Under the pieces are notes generated by a model. That model had not been told where the DNA came from and ran no database searches. It saw nothing but the letters and a program-made list of their open reading frames with translations. This document shows, piece by piece, positions 6,366 through 7,515 of a DNA stretch of 7,515 nucleotides (positions within the stretch are counted from its first letter, which is position 1; each line of letters starts with the position of its first letter). Location: assembly GCA_035294565.1 (NCBI GenBank), contig DATGKR010000165.1:1-7515 (forward strand), given 5' to 3'. The DNA is from DATGKR01 sp035294565. Its GTDB lineage: Bacteria; Actinomycetota; Acidimicrobiia; Acidimicrobiales; Palsa-688. Both the position numbers and the translations under genes were made by a program.

Positions 6366-7295
6366 GTGCGGGTGCGCGCGCTGGTTGAGCCGGCCGGCAG
6401 CCGTGTGCTGTTCGGGACGTCGTCGTGGGCGGACCGCAGCCTTGTCCAAGCAGGGACTTTCTACCCGAGGCGGACCATGAAGGCGCGCGATCGCCTGGCC
6501 TTCTACGCAGGGCGCTTCCCTCTCGCCGAGGTTGCTGCCACCTACCGCTTCCCCCCGACGCCCGAGCTCGCTGCGCAGTGGGCGGAGAGGACCCCCGACG
6601 GCTTCGTTTTCGACGTGCGGTCCTGGTCGCTGCTCACCTGGGCGCCGGCGCTGCCCGACTCGCTGTGGGCGGACCTGCACGGCGCCGTACCCCCCCGCCT
6701 TCGCGATCGCCGCCGCCTCTACGCTTCGCATCTGACGGCCGAGGCCCTCGAGGAGTGCTGGGCGCGCTTCGCCCACGCTCTCCGCCCCCTCGTCGAGGCG
6801 GGGCGCATGGGGGCGGTGGTCTGCCAGTTCCCGCCTTGGTTCACCCCGCGGCCCGAGACGTGGGCCGAGCTGGCCCTCCTCCCCGGCCGGCTTCCCGGCC
6901 ACCGCGTGGCGGTGGAGCTGCGCAGCCCACGCTGGTTCGAGGGAGAGTCGTGCGAGCCCACCCTCGAGTGGCTGGAGGACCACGGCCTCGCCCTGGTGTG
7001 CGTTGACGGCCCGCCGGCGGGCCCGGAGGTGGTGGCGGCGACCGCGGAGGTGGCGGTTGTCAGGCTGGCCGGCCGTCGGCAGGTGGACGGCGAGCCGTGG
7101 CGGTCCCCCTACCGCTACAGCGAGGAGGAGCTCGCCGGCTGGGTGGGGCGCATAGCCGACCTCGCCGCCTCCTGCCCCGAGGTGCACGTCCTCTTCGACA
7201 ACTGCTGGGGCTCCGACGCCGTCGACAACGCCGCCCGCCTGGCAGAGCTGGTCCGGGACGGCGTCGGCGCCGACGCTCCTCGCTCGCTTCCCTGA
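6366..7295 (+). CDS. DUF72 (YecE-like) TIM-barrel family protein (309 aa)
   Basis: A member of the widespread DUF72 family, whose biochemical function is not established; structures show a TIM-barrel-like fold. Family blocks in order: VLFGTSSWAD (about 14-23), FYAGRFPLAEVAATYRFPP (about 46-64), WAERTPDGFVFDVR, VVCQFPPWF, HRVAVELRSPRWF, ALVCVDGPP, VVRLAGRRQ, and near the end VHVLFDNCWGSDAVDNAARLAEL. Length is usual. The block that commonly reads E-x-N-x-T-F-Y reads EVAATYRF here, so the Asn is replaced. Start is GTG at 6366 with AGGGGG 9 nt upstream; GTG 6372 (leaderless) and GTG 6405 are alternatives, the last lying right before the first conserved strand. It diverges from malQ with 14 bp between starts, hinting at linked expression rather than a shared pathway. 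Confidence 0.9.
   Translation: MRVRALVEPAGSRVLFGTSSWADRSLVQAGTFYPRRTMKARDRLAFYAGRFPLAEVAATYRFPPTPELAAQWAERTPDGFVFDVRSWSLLTWAPALPDSLWADLHGAVPPRLRDRRRLYASHLTAEALEECWARFAHALRPLVEAGRMGAVVCQFPPWFTPRPETWAELALLPGRLPGHRVAVELRSPRWFEGESCEPTLEWLEDHGLALVCVDGPPAGPEVVAATAEVAVVRLAGRRQVDGEPWRSPYRYSEEELAGWVGRIADLAASCPEVHVLFDNCWGSDAVDNAARLAELVRDGVGADAPRSLP
7261..7276. other. 16-bp perfect palindrome at the 3' end of the DUF72 gene
   Basis: GCGTCGGCGCCGACGC reads the same on both strands and could fold as a six-pair stem with a GCGC loop, 17 bp before the stop codon ends. It encodes G-V-G-A-D-A. It may be a terminator stem, but no T-tract follows. Confidence 0.4.
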
Positions 7296-7428
7296 CCCCC
7301 TTGTTGCCGGATAGCCGTCCCGGTCGTGCCGGAATCCCGGCTGTGTCGCTGTGTGGTCGTTGCCGGCGCCCCGGCTGAATCGCTGTGCGGTCGTGCCGGC
7401 GCCCCGGCTTGCGGCAAGCTCTCCTGCG
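7296..7428. other. Non-coding gap between the DUF72 and hydrolase genes
   Basis: These 133 bp carry no open frame of note. Most of the stretch is the tandem repeat described separately. The promoter for the next gene should be here, but I see only a weak CAAGCT (7415-7420), 8 nt before the ATG at 7429, as a possible -10, and no Shine-Dalgarno. Confidence 0.6.
7301..7411. repeat. Degenerate tandem repeat, about 33-34 bp period, each unit with a GC hairpin
   Basis: Units at 7323-7355, 7356-7389 and a partial 7390-7411 each start with GTCGT(T)GCCGG and continue with CCCGGCT; the first two then share TCGCTGTG. A weaker copy may lie at 7301-7322. Each clear unit holds GCCGG-4 nt-CCGGC: the loop is AATC in the first and CGCC in the second and third. 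Spacing is regular without unique spacers, so this is not a CRISPR array. It could be an operator array, a terminator cluster or a simple minisatellite. Confidence 0.75.
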
Positions 7429-7515
7429 ATGGTCGACTTCGAGAAGAGATGGGTGGAGGGCGCCGGCGGCGTGAAGCTGGCGGTGCACCACCTCGGCGGG
7501 GACGGGCCGCCGCTC
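7429..7515 (+). CDS. Probable alpha/beta hydrolase, N-terminal 29 codons, truncated by window edge
   Basis: ATG at 7429 opens a frame to the end of the window: MVDFEKRWVEGAGG, then VKLAVHHLGGDGPPL. The second half matches the usual opening strand of alpha/beta-fold hydrolases (G-V-x-L-A-V-x-x-L-G-G-D-G-P-P-L), which normally leads into the HG oxyanion motif just beyond the edge. No catalytic residue is inside the window, so the call rests on this N-terminal pattern alone. There is no Shine-Dalgarno before the ATG. It lies downstream of the tandem hairpin repeats, on the same strand as the DUF72 gene. Confidence 0.55.
   Translation, partial: MVDFEKRWVEGAGGVKLAVHHLGGDGPPL

Noticed and set aside
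7301..7411. CRISPR array
   Set aside because: The units are contiguous, degenerate and few, there are no unique spacers and no cas genes are nearby.
7060..7491. 143-codon minus-strand open frame across the repeat gap
   Set aside because: It is Arg/Pro-rich, spans the repeats and the DUF72 end, and has no motif; it is a GC artefact.

Overview
The window is very GC-rich, densely packed DNA with actinobacterial-type genes. The protein styles (an MFE-2-like SDR, a geranylgeranyl reductase-family flavoprotein, a LigC-type ligase, an actinobacterial MalQ) and several start codons lying 6-8 nt after a TANNNT box suggest an actinomycete, possibly of the Acidimicrobiia or Thermoleophilia type. That placement is inference only. 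I see no rRNA, tRNA, CRISPR array, insertion sequence or prophage gene.

Layout. (1) 1-610, minus: 5' part of an FAD-binding oxidase/reductase with a repetitive Gly/Pro/Ala N-terminus; it runs off the left edge. (2) 662-1999 and 2011-2913, plus: a geranylgeranyl reductase-family flavoprotein, then an SDR resembling the (3R)-hydroxyacyl-CoA dehydrogenase part of MFE-2, 11 bp apart. (3) 6351 down to 2910, minus: a tight run malQ (GH77 4-alpha-glucanotransferase), an ATP-dependent DNA ligase of LigC type, and a 2H phosphoesterase (2'-5' RNA ligase family), with gaps of 10 and 9 bp. The 2H gene meets the SDR gene head-on and their stop codons share the tetramer CTAG. (4) 6366-7295, plus: a DUF72/YecE-like protein, divergent from malQ with only 14 bp between the start codons. 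(5) 7296-7428: the only clear non-coding stretch, filled by a degenerate tandem repeat of about 33-34 bp whose units can each form a small GC hairpin. (6) 7429-7515, plus: first 29 codons of a probable alpha/beta hydrolase, cut by the right edge.

How the genes may work together. The left half looks like lipid metabolism: an FAD-linked reductase possibly acting on fatty acyl chains, an isoprenoid-chain reductase and a hydroxyacyl-CoA-type dehydrogenase. In the minus-strand run, the ligase and 2H phosphoesterase form a plausible nucleic-acid end-processing and sealing pair, while malQ serves glycogen/maltodextrin metabolism. The most notable non-gene signal is that at all three tight same-strand junctions the TAG stop of the upstream gene is the first half of a TANNNT box 6-8 nt before the next start. 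This suggests internal promoters giving leaderless mRNAs. I found no obviously unprecedented system; the ligase/2H pair, the stop-embedded promoters and the tandem hairpin array are the best leads.
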